Source: Winogradskya humida (GTDB lineage Bacteria; Actinomycetota; Actinomycetes; Mycobacteriales; Micromonosporaceae). From it: a stretch of 55,755 bases of DNA. This document shows positions 16,430 through 24,289 of this stretch, one piece after another. The number at the start of each line of letters is the position of its first letter. The stretch's first letter is position 1. The DNA is taken from NCBI RefSeq assembly GCF_016862215.1, contig NZ_BOMN01000070.1:1-55755 (forward strand), read 5' to 3'. The notes beneath the pieces were generated by a model. The model ran no database searches. It was not told the origin of the DNA and was given only the letters and a program-made list of their open reading frames with translations. The position numbers and the translations under genes are program-made.

Positions 16430-16855
16430 TCAGTCGGTCTCCAGGCAGAGGCAGAAAGGGTGACCTGCCGGGTCGAAGAGTACGCGGACGTTCTCCTGCG
16501 GCTGGTCCGGGGCGACGACCGCACCCAGCGCCACCGCCTCGGCGACCGCGTCGGCCAGATCGCCGACCTGGAAGTCCAGATGGGTCATCGGGCGTTGCGC
16601 TCCGGGCTCCGGTGGCCAGACCGGGGGCTGGTAGCCGTCAGCCTGCTGGAAGACCAGGAAGCTGCCGCCGGGCGTGCCGACGACCGCCGTTCCCGGTTCC
16701 TCGTGGACGAGCGGCCATTCGAGCAGGTCCGAGTAGAAGCGGGCCAGTGCGGGCGGGTCCGGGGCTTCGACGGCGGCGCCCCACCACATGCCGGGCTTTC
16801 GGGATCGCATAAACGGCAGCATGGTGGGGCTCGGCGGGGCTGTCCAGGAGAACAC
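16430..16855 (-). CDS. VOC (glyoxalase/bleomycin resistance-like) protein
   Basis: A 141-residue vicinal-oxygen-chelate protein with two babbab halves: WWGAAVEAPDPPALARFYSD opens the first, and TMTHLDFQVGDLADAVAEAV (as MTHLDFQVGD) opens the second. The end reads FDPAGHPFCLCLE, typical of VOC proteins related to glyoxalase-like domain PF18029. The second-half His and terminal Glu metal positions are present, while the first His is Glu-like or missing (VEAPDP), so catalysis is uncertain. The start may instead be ATG 16822 or 16810; none has a strong ribosome site. Confidence 0.85.
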   Translation of the reverse strand: MFSWTAPPSPTMLPFMRSRKPGMWWGAAVEAPDPPALARFYSDLLEWPLVHEEPGTAVVGTPGGSFLVFQQADGYQPPVWPPEPGAQRPMTHLDFQVGDLADAVAEAVALGAVVAPDQPQENVRVLFDPAGHPFCLCLETD

Positions 16856-16899
16856 GCCGTGATAACTTCTTCGGTACGCCGTCGAGCTGGGAGGAGGTC

Positions 16900-16919
16900 A
16901 GAACAATGTCCGATGTTCT
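16900..16919. promoter_or_regulatory. Palindrome between divergent VOC and GNAT genes
   Basis: AGAACA and TGTTCT arms with eight bases between. The spacing does not match a LexA box (GAAC-N4-GTTC). No regulator gene lies next to it. Confidence 0.3.
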
Positions 16920-16990
16920 GCGCCCCGCCCGCGTTCCGGCGTCCTCGCGGGCCTGATCCTTCACGGCGCACGCGCTTTCCCGGAGGAACC

Positions 16991-17884
16991 ATGACTTCTG
17001 TGGTCATCCGCCCGCTTGTCACGGGCGAGGAAAACCTGTTCGAATCCATGCCCGCCCCACTTCCCCAGATCCGCAAGATGTCGTACGCGGCCGGCCTCGA
17101 AATGGGCGGCTTCCGCCCGTCGCACACCTGGGTCGCCATCCGTGACGGTGTCGTGCTGGCCCGCGCCGCCTGGGTTCAGCCTCCGGGCGCCGTCGGCGAG
17201 CCCTGGCTGGAACGCTTCGACCTCGCCGCCGAGCCTGCGCTGGGCGCCGATCTGTTGCACGCCGCTCACGAGGCGCTCGGCGGGCCGAAGATTTACTACG
17301 CGGCGCTGCCCCCGTACTGGCGACGGGTCCCGGAGGCCCGCGCCGTGGTCGAGCCACCGATGGAGGCGGCCCGGCTGGCCGGGCTTGTCGAGGGTGGCGA
17401 ACGGCATCGCTGCACCTGGGCGGGCACTCCCCTGCCGGAGCCCTCGGGGCGCTACACGTTCCGCCCGGCCGCCGGCGCCGACGAGATCAACGACCTGGTC
17501 GGCAAGGTCGCGGAGCCGACGCTGCTGACCGGCTCGGAGACGGCGCTCGCGGTCGCCGGGATCCCGCTGGCCACCGATCCGCTGCCCTGGATGGGCAACG
17601 GACCTTCGGGCTGGCGGATCGTTCTGCGTCATGGCGAACCGGCCGGGCTGGCCGGCACCAGCGGCGACGCATGCTTTCCGCAGATCACCTATCTCGGGCT
17701 GTTCGACGAGGGTGCGCTCGGGGACACGCTGATCGACTCGGTCCACGCGCTGATCCCGGGTGGGGCCCGCGAGGTCGTCGCCGATGTGGACAGCCACCGG
17801 GTGGCCGCGACCGCGGAGCTCGAACGCACCGGCTTCCGGCGGCTGCGCGCCCGGATCGCCTTCACCCCGGCCTCAGCCGGCTGA
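16991..17884 (+). CDS. GNAT family N-acetyltransferase
   Basis: A 297-residue protein starting at ATG 16991 behind GGAGGAA. The C-terminal half (about 150-290) carries the acetyltransferase fold with GRYTFRPAAGADEINDLV as the first strand and helix, GWRIVLRHGEPAGLAG as the central strands, and ELERTGFRRLRARIAF at the end. The N-terminal half (residues 1-140) looks like a related second GNAT-type half, with SHTWVAIRDGVVLARAAWV. Two-domain GNATs of this kind are common in actinobacteria. Substrate unknown. Confidence 0.78.
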   Translation: MTSVVIRPLVTGEENLFESMPAPLPQIRKMSYAAGLEMGGFRPSHTWVAIRDGVVLARAAWVQPPGAVGEPWLERFDLAAEPALGADLLHAAHEALGGPKIYYAALPPYWRRVPEARAVVEPPMEAARLAGLVEGGERHRCTWAGTPLPEPSGRYTFRPAAGADEINDLVGKVAEPTLLTGSETALAVAGIPLATDPLPWMGNGPSGWRIVLRHGEPAGLAGTSGDACFPQITYLGLFDEGALGDTLIDSVHALIPGGAREVVADVDSHRVAATAELERTGFRRLRARIAFTPASAG

Positions 17885-17937
17885 CCCGACTGGCCGCCCA
17901 CTCCGGACCGCCTGCCTCGGCCGCCTCTCTCGGCCGC

Positions 17938-17976
17938 CGGGGCGGGCCGCCGGGGCGGGCCGCCGGGGCGGGCCGC
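17938..17976. repeat. 13-bp tandem repeat in the GNAT-TetR spacer
   Basis: Three head-to-tail copies of CGGGGCGGGCCGC in the 101 bases between convergent genes. Its GC-rich nature could form secondary structure, but there is no T-tract. Confidence 0.8.
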
Positions 17977-17985
17977 CCGCTTCGG

Positions 17986-18615
17986 CTAGCCGGCCGGGCG
18001 AGCTGCGGCGATTGCGGAGTTGACCATCTTCAGGACCTCGTCCGCGTCGGGCGGGGTCCCGTCGCGGCCGGCGAAGAGGAGATGGCCGCTGCCGATCAGG
18101 GTGAGCGCGACCATCTCGACGTCGGCGCCGGGTGCGATCCTGCCGAGGTCGCGCTCGGCGCCGAGATAGCCGGCCAGCATCGCGGTCGCCTCGGCCAGCA
18201 GCGTGATGCCCTTCGGGTAGCTCACCGGCGGGACCCCGGCCCGGGGCTGCCGCGCGGCCCGCCACAGCCGGGCCCGCAGCTCGTCCCGGGCGATGATCAA
18301 CGCGACGAGGGCCACCGCCACCGAGGTGAACAGCTCGGTCAGCACGTCGGCGAGGTTGCCGGCGACCGTGCCCGTCCCGGCGGCCGCGCGCAGGGTCACG
18401 TCGCGTGCCTGGACGCGGGTGGTGCGGTCCAGCACGAGCTCGACCAGGAACTCGTCGAAGTCGGCGAAGTGCTTGTGCAGCACGCCCTTGGCGCAGCCCG
18501 CCTCGGCGGTGACGGCCCGGCTGGTGAGGGCGCCCACCCCGGCACGGACGAGCACGCGTTCGGCGGCGTCGAAGAGCTGCGTGCGTACGTCACGCATGGC
18601 TACTCCGGTCGGCAC
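17986..18615 (-). CDS. TetR family transcriptional regulator
   Basis: A 209-residue repressor. The N-terminal helix-turn-helix spans about residues 12-55 (TQLFDAAERVLVRAGVGALT, then TAEAGCAKGVLHKHFADFDE), and the rest is a helical ligand domain with no recognised specificity. The GTG at 18615 has a leaderless -10 box (TAGGCT) six bases ahead; an ATG at 18597 with GGAG upstream is an alternative and would remove six residues. It diverges from the methyltransferase gene, and two palindromes in the short gap strongly suggest autoregulation and control of that gene. Confidence 0.92.
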   Translation of the reverse strand: MPTGVAMRDVRTQLFDAAERVLVRAGVGALTSRAVTAEAGCAKGVLHKHFADFDEFLVELVLDRTTRVQARDVTLRAAAGTGTVAGNLADVLTELFTSVAVALVALIIARDELRARLWRAARQPRAGVPPVSYPKGITLLAEATAMLAGYLGAERDLGRIAPGADVEMVALTLIGSGHLLFAGRDGTPPDADEVLKMVNSAIAAARPAG

Positions 18616-18621
18616 CCCACG

Positions 18622-18627
18622 AGCCTA
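18622..18627 (-). promoter_or_regulatory. -10 box for the TetR gene
   Basis: TAGGCT on the minus strand, six bases before GTG 18615. The nearer palindrome (18640-18655) falls in the -35 region. Confidence 0.55.
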
Positions 18628-18639
18628 TCGCTTGCCTGA

Positions 18640-18675
18640 GTGGGCACTTGCCCATTAGTGTGGGCACATGCCCAC
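18640..18675. promoter_or_regulatory. Two palindromic operators of the TetR regulator
   Basis: GTGGGCACTTGCCCAT (18640-18655) and GTGGGCACATGCCCAC (18660-18675) share 14 of 16 bases and are 20 bases apart. The second has perfect 7-base arms and covers the methyltransferase -10 box end and its ATG at 18668. Binding would block both divergent promoters. Confidence 0.8.
18656..18661 (+). promoter_or_regulatory. -10 box of a leaderless promoter for the methyltransferase
   Basis: TAGTGT followed by six bases and ATG 18668, between and partly within the two TetR palindromes. Confidence 0.55.
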
Positions 18676-19432
18676 TTACCGGGAAACAGCGGAATCCTTC
18701 GGTACGGACGCCGAGCGCTACGACCGCACCCGCCCCCGCTACCCCGACGCCATGATCAGCCGGATCGCCGCGGCCGCCCCCGGGCGGACCATGCTGGATG
18801 TCGGGTGCGGCACCGGCATCGCCGCCCGGCAGTTCCAGGCGGCGGGCTGCACGGTGCTCGGCGTGGATCCCGACCCGCGGATGGCGGCGCTGGCCCGCGG
18901 CTTCGGCCTCGACGTGGAGGTCGCCCGGTTCGAGGACTGGGACCCGGCCGGCCGCACGTTCGACCTGGTGACCGCCGCCCAGTCCTGGCACTGGATCGAC
19001 CCCGTCGCGGGCGCGGCGAAGGCAGCCCGGGCATTGCGCCCCGGCGGCCGTTTCGCGGCCTTCTGGAACGCCGCCGACCCCGCACCCGACCTGGCCGGCG
19101 CATTCGCCGAGGTCTACACCCGCGTCGTGCCCGGCCTGCCCACGATCCCGGCGGGAATGTCAGCCGCCGACGGGTACGCCCTCATGCTCGACAAAGCAGC
19201 AACCGGCCTCACCACCGCGTTCACCGAACCGGACCGCTGGCGCTTCACCTGGGAACGCACCTACACCCGCGACGAATACCTCGACCTGATCCCCACCCAG
19301 GGCACCGCGACCCTCCTCCCCGCGGCCACCCTCAAGGACCTGCTGGACGGCCTCGGCGCGGCGATCGACAAGGCCGGCGGCGCCTTCACGGTCACCTACA
19401 CGGCCCTCGTGATCACCAGCACCCTGGCCTGA
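18668..19432 (+). CDS. Class I SAM-dependent methyltransferase
   Basis: A 254-residue enzyme of the Methyltransf_11 type. AdoMet-binding motif I reads MLDVGCGTGIAARQF (residues 40-54), followed by the acidic end of strand 2 in VLGVDPDPRM. The post-motif VTAAQSWHWIDPVAGAAKAA is the usual sequence of small-molecule methyltransferases related to UbiE/Trans-aconitate enzymes. The N-terminus SFGTDAERYDRTRPRYPDAM is a well-known family opening. It appears to be leaderless and is under the divergent TetR repressor, which suggests a role in modifying a toxic or signalling compound; the substrate is unknown. Confidence 0.92.
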   Translation: MPTYRETAESFGTDAERYDRTRPRYPDAMISRIAAAAPGRTMLDVGCGTGIAARQFQAAGCTVLGVDPDPRMAALARGFGLDVEVARFEDWDPAGRTFDLVTAAQSWHWIDPVAGAAKAARALRPGGRFAAFWNAADPAPDLAGAFAEVYTRVVPGLPTIPAGMSAADGYALMLDKAATGLTTAFTEPDRWRFTWERTYTRDEYLDLIPTQGTATLLPAATLKDLLDGLGAAIDKAGGAFTVTYTALVITSTLA

Positions 19433-19442
19433 GCCACCGCCG

Positions 19443-19971
19443 TCAGCCCGGCAACCCGGCGAGCCAGGTGGCCCATTCGGGGATGCGCCGCAGCGATCCG
19501 GCGGCGCCGCGGAGCTGGGCCAGGCATTCCGTCGCGGCCTGCGTCTGCGCCGCGGGGTCGTCGTCCCGGTGGCCGAGGGCGCGCCAGAGCAGCCTTTCGG
19601 CGGTCTGCAGTTGAGCGTCGACGATGCCCGGCGCTGTCCCAGTCGAGCAGGACCGGGCCGGCCGCGGTGAGCAGGACGTTGTCGGGCTTGATGTCACGAT
19701 GGGAGGCCACCGGAGTCAGCGGAGGGCCGGGGCGGCTGAGGTATTCCAGGGCCGCCTCGCCGGGCCCGGTGGGATGGCGACCGTCGCACCAGCGATGCAG
19801 CTGCCAGTACTGCTACTTGCCGTCCTGGGTGAGAGCCACGACTTCGGGTGCCAGCCGGTCGGGCATGCGCACACCGGCGGCGTACGCGCAATGCTCGATC
19901 TCCGTCGACGCGGGCCAGCGGGGCGGTTGCGCGTCCCACGGCGAACGCCGCGGGAACCCGTCCGGCCTCAT
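19443..19971 (-). pseudogene. Decayed aminoglycoside-phosphotransferase-like kinase
   Basis: On the minus strand the Brenner motif HRDIKPDNVLL and the metal motif VLLDWDSAG of an APH/choline-kinase-fold enzyme are intact near 19700-19630. Upstream in the same frame there is a stop (TAG at 19815-19813) inside what would be DGK-stop-QYWQLHRWCDGRHP. Just after LLDWDSAG the homology continues in another frame (IVDAQLQTAERLLWRAL to WATWLAGLPG), so a one-base frameshift lies near 19630. The ATP-binding N-lobe is also missing. About 175 codons remain of about 300. The 5' end is crossed by the start of the divergent PaiB-like gene. Confidence 0.75.
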
Positions 19972-19983
19972 CCCGGCCGGAAC

Positions 19984-19989
19984 TAGGCT
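19984..19989 (+). promoter_or_regulatory. -10 box of a leaderless promoter for the PaiB-like gene
   Basis: TAGGCT followed by seven bases and GTG 19997. Confidence 0.5.
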
Positions 19990-19996
19990 GCTGCGC

Positions 19997-20617
19997 GTGT
20001 ACATACCCGCTCACTTCGCGCCCGACGCTTCGGCTGTCCAGGATCTGCTGACCCGGGCGGACACGGCCGACCTGGTCACCGCCACGGCGAACGGGCTCAT
20101 CGCCACGTACCTGCCGATACTTTACGACGCCGGGTCCGGGCCGCACGGCTCCGTGCTGGCGCATGTGGCCCGCAACAACGATCAGTGGTGTACGCCGGTG
20201 CTCGGCGAGGCGATGGCGATCGTGCACGGGCCGGACGCGTACGTTTCGCCGTCCTGGTATGCCTCCAAGGCGGAACACGGCCGCGTCGTCCCGACCTGGA
20301 ACTACGTGACCGCCCACCTCTACGGCGAGCTGGTGGTGCACGACGACCCGCAGTGGCTCGTGGGGTTGGTGCGCCGGCTGACCGATCGGCACGAGGCCGG
20401 TCGCGAGCATCCGTGGTCGGTGGACGATGCCCCGGAGCGGTATGTGGCCGGGCAGCTCCGGGCGATCGTCGGTGTCGAGCTGCGGATCACCCGGGTCGAG
20501 GCCAAGTTCAAGCTGAGCCAGAACCGGCCGGCTGCCGACATCGACGGCGTGATCGCGGGCCAGACCGCGGCGGGCGCCACCGCTGCAGCCGACGCCGCCC
20601 GGGCCGCCCGCCCCTGA
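19997..20617 (+). CDS. FMN-binding PaiB-like protein
   Basis: A 206-residue protein of the PaiB/FMN_bind_2 family, split-barrel flavin-binding proteins once described as negative transcriptional regulators in Bacillus. Family markers are MYIPAHFAPDASAVQDLL at the start, GSVLAHVARNNDQW near residue 52, VSPSWYASKAEHGRVVPTWN near 80, and KFKLSQNRPAADIDGV close to the end. The Ala-rich tail is extra. GTG 19997 fits a leaderless promoter. It converges on the aldo/keto reductase, three bases off. Physiological role is not settled for the family. Confidence 0.92.
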   Translation: MYIPAHFAPDASAVQDLLTRADTADLVTATANGLIATYLPILYDAGSGPHGSVLAHVARNNDQWCTPVLGEAMAIVHGPDAYVSPSWYASKAEHGRVVPTWNYVTAHLYGELVVHDDPQWLVGLVRRLTDRHEAGREHPWSVDDAPERYVAGQLRAIVGVELRITRVEAKFKLSQNRPAADIDGVIAGQTAAGATAAADAARAARP

Positions 20618-20620
20618 CGG

Positions 20621-21496
20621 TCAGGCTGTGATGCGGTCGAGGTCGGCGAGGGCGTCGGCGGGGAGTTCGAGGGTGGCGGCGGCGATGTTCTCGCGCAGGT
20701 GGGCGACGGACGACGTACCCGGGATGAGCAGGACGTTCGGGGCCTGGTGGAGCAGCCAGGCGAGCGCGACCGCCTTCGGGCTGGTTCCGAGGCGCTTGGC
20801 GACCGTGTCGAGGATGCCGGACTGCAGCGGGTTGAAGCCGCCCAGTGGCCAGAACGGCACGTAGGAGATGCCCTGCGCGGCGAGGGACTCGATCAGCTGC
20901 TCGTCACCGCGGTGGGCGACGTTGTACCAGTTCTGGACGGTGACGACCGGGGCGATCGACTGGGCCTCCGCGACCTGGGCGGCGTCGACGACACTCACAC
21001 CCAGATGCTTGATCAGGCCTTCCTTGCGCATCTCGGCCAGCGCCCCGAACGGCTCCGCGAGCGAACCGGCGACCACGGAATGCCCGTCGGCGCCGCCGCC
21101 CACGCGCAGGTTCACCACGTCGAGCGCCTCCACGCCGAGGTTCGTCAGGTTCTCGTGCACCTGGGACCGCAGCTGCTCCGGGGACCGTGCGTGCGGCCAG
21201 CCGCCGTTCTCGTCGCGGACGGAGCCGACCTTGGTGACGACGGTCAGCTCATCGGCGTACGGTGCCAAGGCCTCTTTGATGATCTGGTTGGTGACGTGCG
21301 GGCCGTAGAAGTCCGCGGTGTCGATGTGATCCACACCGAGCTCCACGGCGGTCCGCAGCACCGCGACCGCCTCGGCCCGGTCCTTCGGCGGCCCCCACAC
21401 CCGCGGCCCGGCCAGCTGCATGGCGCCGTACCCCATCCGCGCGACCGTGATCCCGCCGGTCATCGTGTACGTCCCGCCCAGGTTGTTCGCTGCCAT
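20621..21496 (-). CDS. Aldo/keto reductase
   Basis: A 291-residue NADPH-dependent oxidoreductase with the (alpha/beta)8 fold. Seen motifs: RMGYGAMQLAGPRVWG, the catalytic Asp and Tyr in DHIDTADFYGP, the catalytic Lys in LTVVTKVGS, and the NADPH-binding end GTSSVAHLRENIAAATLEL. The usual catalytic His strand reads VVNLRVGGGA, so that residue is not conserved, as in the YdbC-like subgroup. ATG 21496 is preceded by AGGAG. It diverges from the MFS transporter, with 202 bases between. Confidence 0.92.
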   Translation of the reverse strand: MAANNLGGTYTMTGGITVARMGYGAMQLAGPRVWGPPKDRAEAVAVLRTAVELGVDHIDTADFYGPHVTNQIIKEALAPYADELTVVTKVGSVRDENGGWPHARSPEQLRSQVHENLTNLGVEALDVVNLRVGGGADGHSVVAGSLAEPFGALAEMRKEGLIKHLGVSVVDAAQVAEAQSIAPVVTVQNWYNVAHRGDEQLIESLAAQGISYVPFWPLGGFNPLQSGILDTVAKRLGTSPKAVALAWLLHQAPNVLLIPGTSSVAHLRENIAAATLELPADALADLDRITA

Positions 21497-21614
21497 GTGG
21501 GGCTCCTCGTTCGCATCGGTGGTAACCCCACTGTCCGGCGATCAGGACGAATCAGGCAGTACCCCGCCGTTCATGGGAGTGTCAGGACCAGCCACCACGG
21601 GGTACGGTGACCGT

Positions 21615-21631
21615 CGCGCGGTGATCGCGCG
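21615..21631. promoter_or_regulatory. Perfect short palindrome before the MFS gene
   Basis: CGCGCG arms around GTGAT, 68 bases before the MFS start and 119 before the aldo/keto reductase start. In DNA this GC-rich it could be chance. Confidence 0.25.
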
Positions 21632-21698
21632 TAAGGCGAGTTGATCTTCCAGTCCGACCTGTCTGGCAGCTCGCGGTGATGAGCCGCTGGAGTCCGCG

Positions 21699-23015
21699 TT
21701 GAGCACAGGTCGTTCTTTCTTTTCCGCTGCCGTCCGCCGGTATGTGCTGGTGCTCAGCGTCCCGGGCGCCGCGAGATTCTTCGTCCCGGCGGCGGTCGCA
21801 CGGCTCGGTGTCGCGATCAGCGGGCTGGCGGTGCTGTGGGCGGTCCACGGAGCCACCGGCTCGTTCGGCCGGGCCGGAGCGGCAACGGGCGCCTTCGCCG
21901 TCGCCGACGCGGCCGCCGGGCCGCAGATCGCCCGCCTGATCGACCGCTGGGGACAGCGGCGGATCGTGCCGGTCACCGCTTCCGTCTTCGTCGCGGCCGG
22001 GATCGGACTGGTGCTGGCCTGCTGTTCGCCCGCGCCCGCTTGGGTTATGGCCGGGTTGGCCGCCGTCGCCGGGGCCACCGCTCCCCCGGTCGGCGCACTC
22101 TCCGCCGCCCGCTGGCGCGAGACGCTGACCGGGGGCGAGACACTGACCGGGCGTGACGTGTTTACCGGGCGCGACGCGGCGGGCAGGCGCGGGGACGTTG
22201 GCGAGGGTGGAGGCTTGGGGTCGGCGGGGCAGCTTCCCGCGGCGATGGCGCTCGAGGGCGTACTGAACGATGTGACTTTTCTGGTCGGGCCGCTGGTGGT
22301 GACCGCTCTGAGCGCGACTGTCGCGCCGTGGTCCGGGCTTGTTCTTGTCGTGGTGCTGGTGGCGGGTGGCATGGCAGGCCTGCTGAGCGCCGGGGCGACG
22401 ACGCCGGCGCCGGGCCGATCGGCGGGCGGCACGGTCGTGGATCACCGGCTCGTGAACCGGCCCTTTCTCGTGCTGTTCGCGGCGAACCTGGCGATGGGGT
22501 TCTTCTTCGGCGGGATCGGGGTCGCGATCACCGCGTTCGCCCTCGCGCAGGGGGCGGGGGCCTGGGGAGGGGTGATCACCGCGGCCGGCGGGGTTGTCAG
22601 CCTGGGGGCCGGATTGGCGTACGGGGCCCGCGCGAAGGGGCAGCCGACCCGGGTGATGATCGCGGCGAGTACCGCGATCGCCCTCGGGTGTGCGCTGCTC
22701 GCGGCGACGCCGAGCGTGCCGGTCATGGTTCTCGGGTACGCGTTCGTCGGGGGATGCGTGGCCCTGGTGCTGATCCCCGCGTCGGTCGTGCTGCAGCGTG
22801 TGATCGAGGGCGAGGTCTTCACCCAGGCCATGGTGTGGATCAACTCGGCGAGCGCGATCGGGATCGCCACCGCCGCACCGCTGGTCGGCCATCTCATCCA
22901 GCACCACGGCTGGCCCGCCGGCTTTCTCGCCCTCGCCACCCTGACCACGGGCGTGCCGCTGACCTTGCTGATCGGATACCCGGCCCTGAACGCCGCCCAG
23001 CACCGCCCGCATTGA
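21699..23015 (+). CDS. MFS transporter
   Basis: A 438-residue protein with twelve predicted membrane helices, usual for MFS drug or sugar exporters. The loop after TM2 carries the family motif as ARLIDRWGQRR (GxxxDRxGRR form). The central cytoplasmic loop (residues about 140-170) contains a small expanded repeat, GETLTGRDVFTGRDAAG, not expected in the family. A TTG at 21699 with GGAG eight bases upstream gives the best start; no ATG or GTG nearby keeps the first helix. A hairpin follows the stop. Substrate unknown. Confidence 0.88.
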   Translation: MSTGRSFFSAAVRRYVLVLSVPGAARFFVPAAVARLGVAISGLAVLWAVHGATGSFGRAGAATGAFAVADAAAGPQIARLIDRWGQRRIVPVTASVFVAAGIGLVLACCSPAPAWVMAGLAAVAGATAPPVGALSAARWRETLTGGETLTGRDVFTGRDAAGRRGDVGEGGGLGSAGQLPAAMALEGVLNDVTFLVGPLVVTALSATVAPWSGLVLVVVLVAGGMAGLLSAGATTPAPGRSAGGTVVDHRLVNRPFLVLFAANLAMGFFFGGIGVAITAFALAQGAGAWGGVITAAGGVVSLGAGLAYGARAKGQPTRVMIAASTAIALGCALLAATPSVPVMVLGYAFVGGCVALVLIPASVVLQRVIEGEVFTQAMVWINSASAIGIATAAPLVGHLIQHHGWPAGFLALATLTTGVPLTLLIGYPALNAAQHRPH

Positions 23016-23033
23016 CGGACCGGTCCAGCCGAT

Positions 23034-23054
23034 CGATTGGGGTCGGCCCAATCG
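23034..23054 (+). terminator. Hairpin after the MFS gene
   Basis: Eight-base perfect stem (CGATTGGG with CCCAATCG) and a five-base loop, 19 bases past the stop. No T-run follows, so it is a weak or non-canonical terminator. Confidence 0.5.
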
Positions 23055-23084
23055 CCCAACTGGTCAGCCAGGTCGGGCCGGGTT

Positions 23085-23290
23085 CAGCCGATCCAGCCGA
23101 TCCAGCCGATCCAGCCGATCCAGCCGATCCAGGCCGGTCCAGCCCGGTCCAGCCCGGTCCAATCCGGTCGGCCTGATGGCCCGGCAGATCCGGCAGGCCC
23201 GGCGGTCGGCAGATCCGGCAGGTCCGACAGGTCCGGCAGGCCCCGCGGCCGGCAGATTTGGCGGTCGGCAGATTTGGCCGGGACGGCGGG
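23085..23290. repeat. Minisatellite in the MFS-cupin spacer
   Basis: Five exact 9-bp units (CAGCCGATC, 23085-23129) pass into 10-bp units of the type CAGCCCGGTC, then into degenerate GGCAGATCCGGCA-like units. The 322-base spacer 23016-23337 otherwise holds only the hairpin and the cupin promoter; reading frames through it encode repeats and look non-genic. Confidence 0.85.
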
Positions 23291-23324
23291 ATGGCGGCGT
23301 TCGCAGAGGCGGGTAGGGGGTGGA

Positions 23325-23330
23325 GATACT
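23325..23330 (+). promoter_or_regulatory. -10 box of a leaderless promoter for the cupin gene
   Basis: GATACT followed by seven bases and GTG 23338. Confidence 0.45.
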
Positions 23331-23337
23331 TTCCGGT

Positions 23338-23658
23338 GTGGAGATTGTGTCGTTCGATGCTGGGGCGGGGCGGGCGGTGGAGGCCTTCGGCAGTGCCGGG
23401 GTGAGCGCTCAGGCGTTGTTTCGCGGGGAGACGGTGGCGGTCACCGTGCTGCGGGTGGCGGCCGGTGGGGAGATCGGGCGACATCCGGCGCCGGTGGATC
23501 AGCTGTTGGTGGTTGTTGAAGGTCATGGGTTCGTGCGGGGCGGCGACGGCGAGGCGGAAGCGGTGCGGGCCGGGCAGGCGGTGGTGTGGCGGGCCGGGGA
23601 GGAGCACGTCACCAGGGCGGTTGAGGACATCACGGCTGTGGCGATCGAGATGGCGTGA
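23338..23658 (+). CDS. Small cupin domain protein
   Basis: A 106-residue single cupin barrel. Cupin motif 1 is partly kept (GGEIGRHPAPVDQLLVVVEG, with His near residue 48 and Gln in place of the second acidic or His ligand) and motif 2 reads AGQAVVWRAGEEHVTRAV with a His. Metal binding is possible but incomplete. Function unknown. GTG 23338 has a leaderless -10 box. It converges on a small membrane protein gene, eight bases away. Confidence 0.85.
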   Translation: MEIVSFDAGAGRAVEAFGSAGVSAQALFRGETVAVTVLRVAAGGEIGRHPAPVDQLLVVVEGHGFVRGGDGEAEAVRAGQAVVWRAGEEHVTRAVEDITAVAIEMA

Positions 23659-23666
23659 TGTGCGCG

Positions 23667-23885
23667 CTACGGCTCGTCGGTGGTGGGCGGGGGGTCGGTT
23701 TGCGTCGCCAGTACGGCGAGGATCGCGACCGCGCGCCAGACTCCGAACATGATGGCGGCGGCGAGGGCGCAGAGCAGGCCGGTGCCGAATCCGTCGGCCA
23801 CGACTCCTGCGGCGCCGAGCGCGAGGATGGCGAGGGCTTCGGGCACGGTGGCGCTCGTGGAGATGCTTGTGGGGCTCGGCGACAT
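23667..23885 (-). CDS. Small membrane protein of unknown function
   Basis: Seventy-two residues with two hydrophobic helices (about 17-37 and 40-60) and a Pro/Thr/Asp-rich C-terminal tail. AAGGAG lies ten bases before the ATG. No family was recognised. Coding potential is supported by the ribosome site and clear membrane segments. Confidence 0.6.
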   Translation of the reverse strand: MSPSPTSISTSATVPEALAILALGAAGVVADGFGTGLLCALAAAIMFGVWRAVAILAVLATQTDPPPTTDEP

Positions 23886-24096
23886 GGTTCGGCTCCTTCA
23901 CCGGGGCATCGATGACCTTGAGCCGATACCTTACGGCCAATCCCCACGAGTCCGGCCCGCACGGAACCCGGCCCCAGCGGCCCGCCGCGCCGGGGCATGG
24001 CGGGCTGCCGGGTGCACGTACCTGGCTCGTGTCCTGAGTCTTTGATCCGTTTGCAGTAGGTGGTGAGGGCAGCAGGATGTGGCCACGGGACACGAA

Positions 24097-24259
24097 GTTG
24101 CGCCGAAACCCGCTATGCCGCAACCTTCTGCGGCGTCAGCTGGCAAGCGTGCGCCAATCACGTCTGGCCAGGAAACATGTGTTCTTCTGTCAGACGTGAT
24201 TGGCCGGATTTGAGGAGCAACACCGCAGAAAGTTCACGCATCCCGGTGTCCAGCGCAAC
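24097..24259. repeat. 163-bp imperfect palindrome
   Basis: The core arms GCCAATCACGTCTG (24153-24166) and its exact complement (24191-24204) flank a 24-base loop. Outward, similarity continues to both ends: TTCTGCGG pairs with CCGCAGAA, and GTTGCGC (24097) with GCGCAAC (ending 24259), with mismatches between. The two halves are of nearly equal length. It fills the 404-base spacer between the small membrane protein and the NCS1 permease, where no gene is seen. Origin as a MITE-like or IS remnant, or as a transcription-end structure for the permease, cannot be decided. Confidence 0.7.
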
Positions 24260-24289
24260 ATTCAGCCACGCGGCAGGGACTGCGACAAC

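Noticed and set aside
16900..16919. LexA/SOS box
   Set aside because: The actinobacterial box is GAAC-N4-GTTC; here the equivalent spacing is ten bases.
17938..17976. Rho-independent terminator between GNAT and TetR genes
   Set aside because: The sequence is a direct 13-bp repeat with no T-tract; hairpins there are a by-product of GC content.
23037..23519. A frame with repeated Pro-Ile-Gln across the minisatellite
   Set aside because: It arises only from the 9-bp repeat, has no ribosome site and overlaps the cupin gene.
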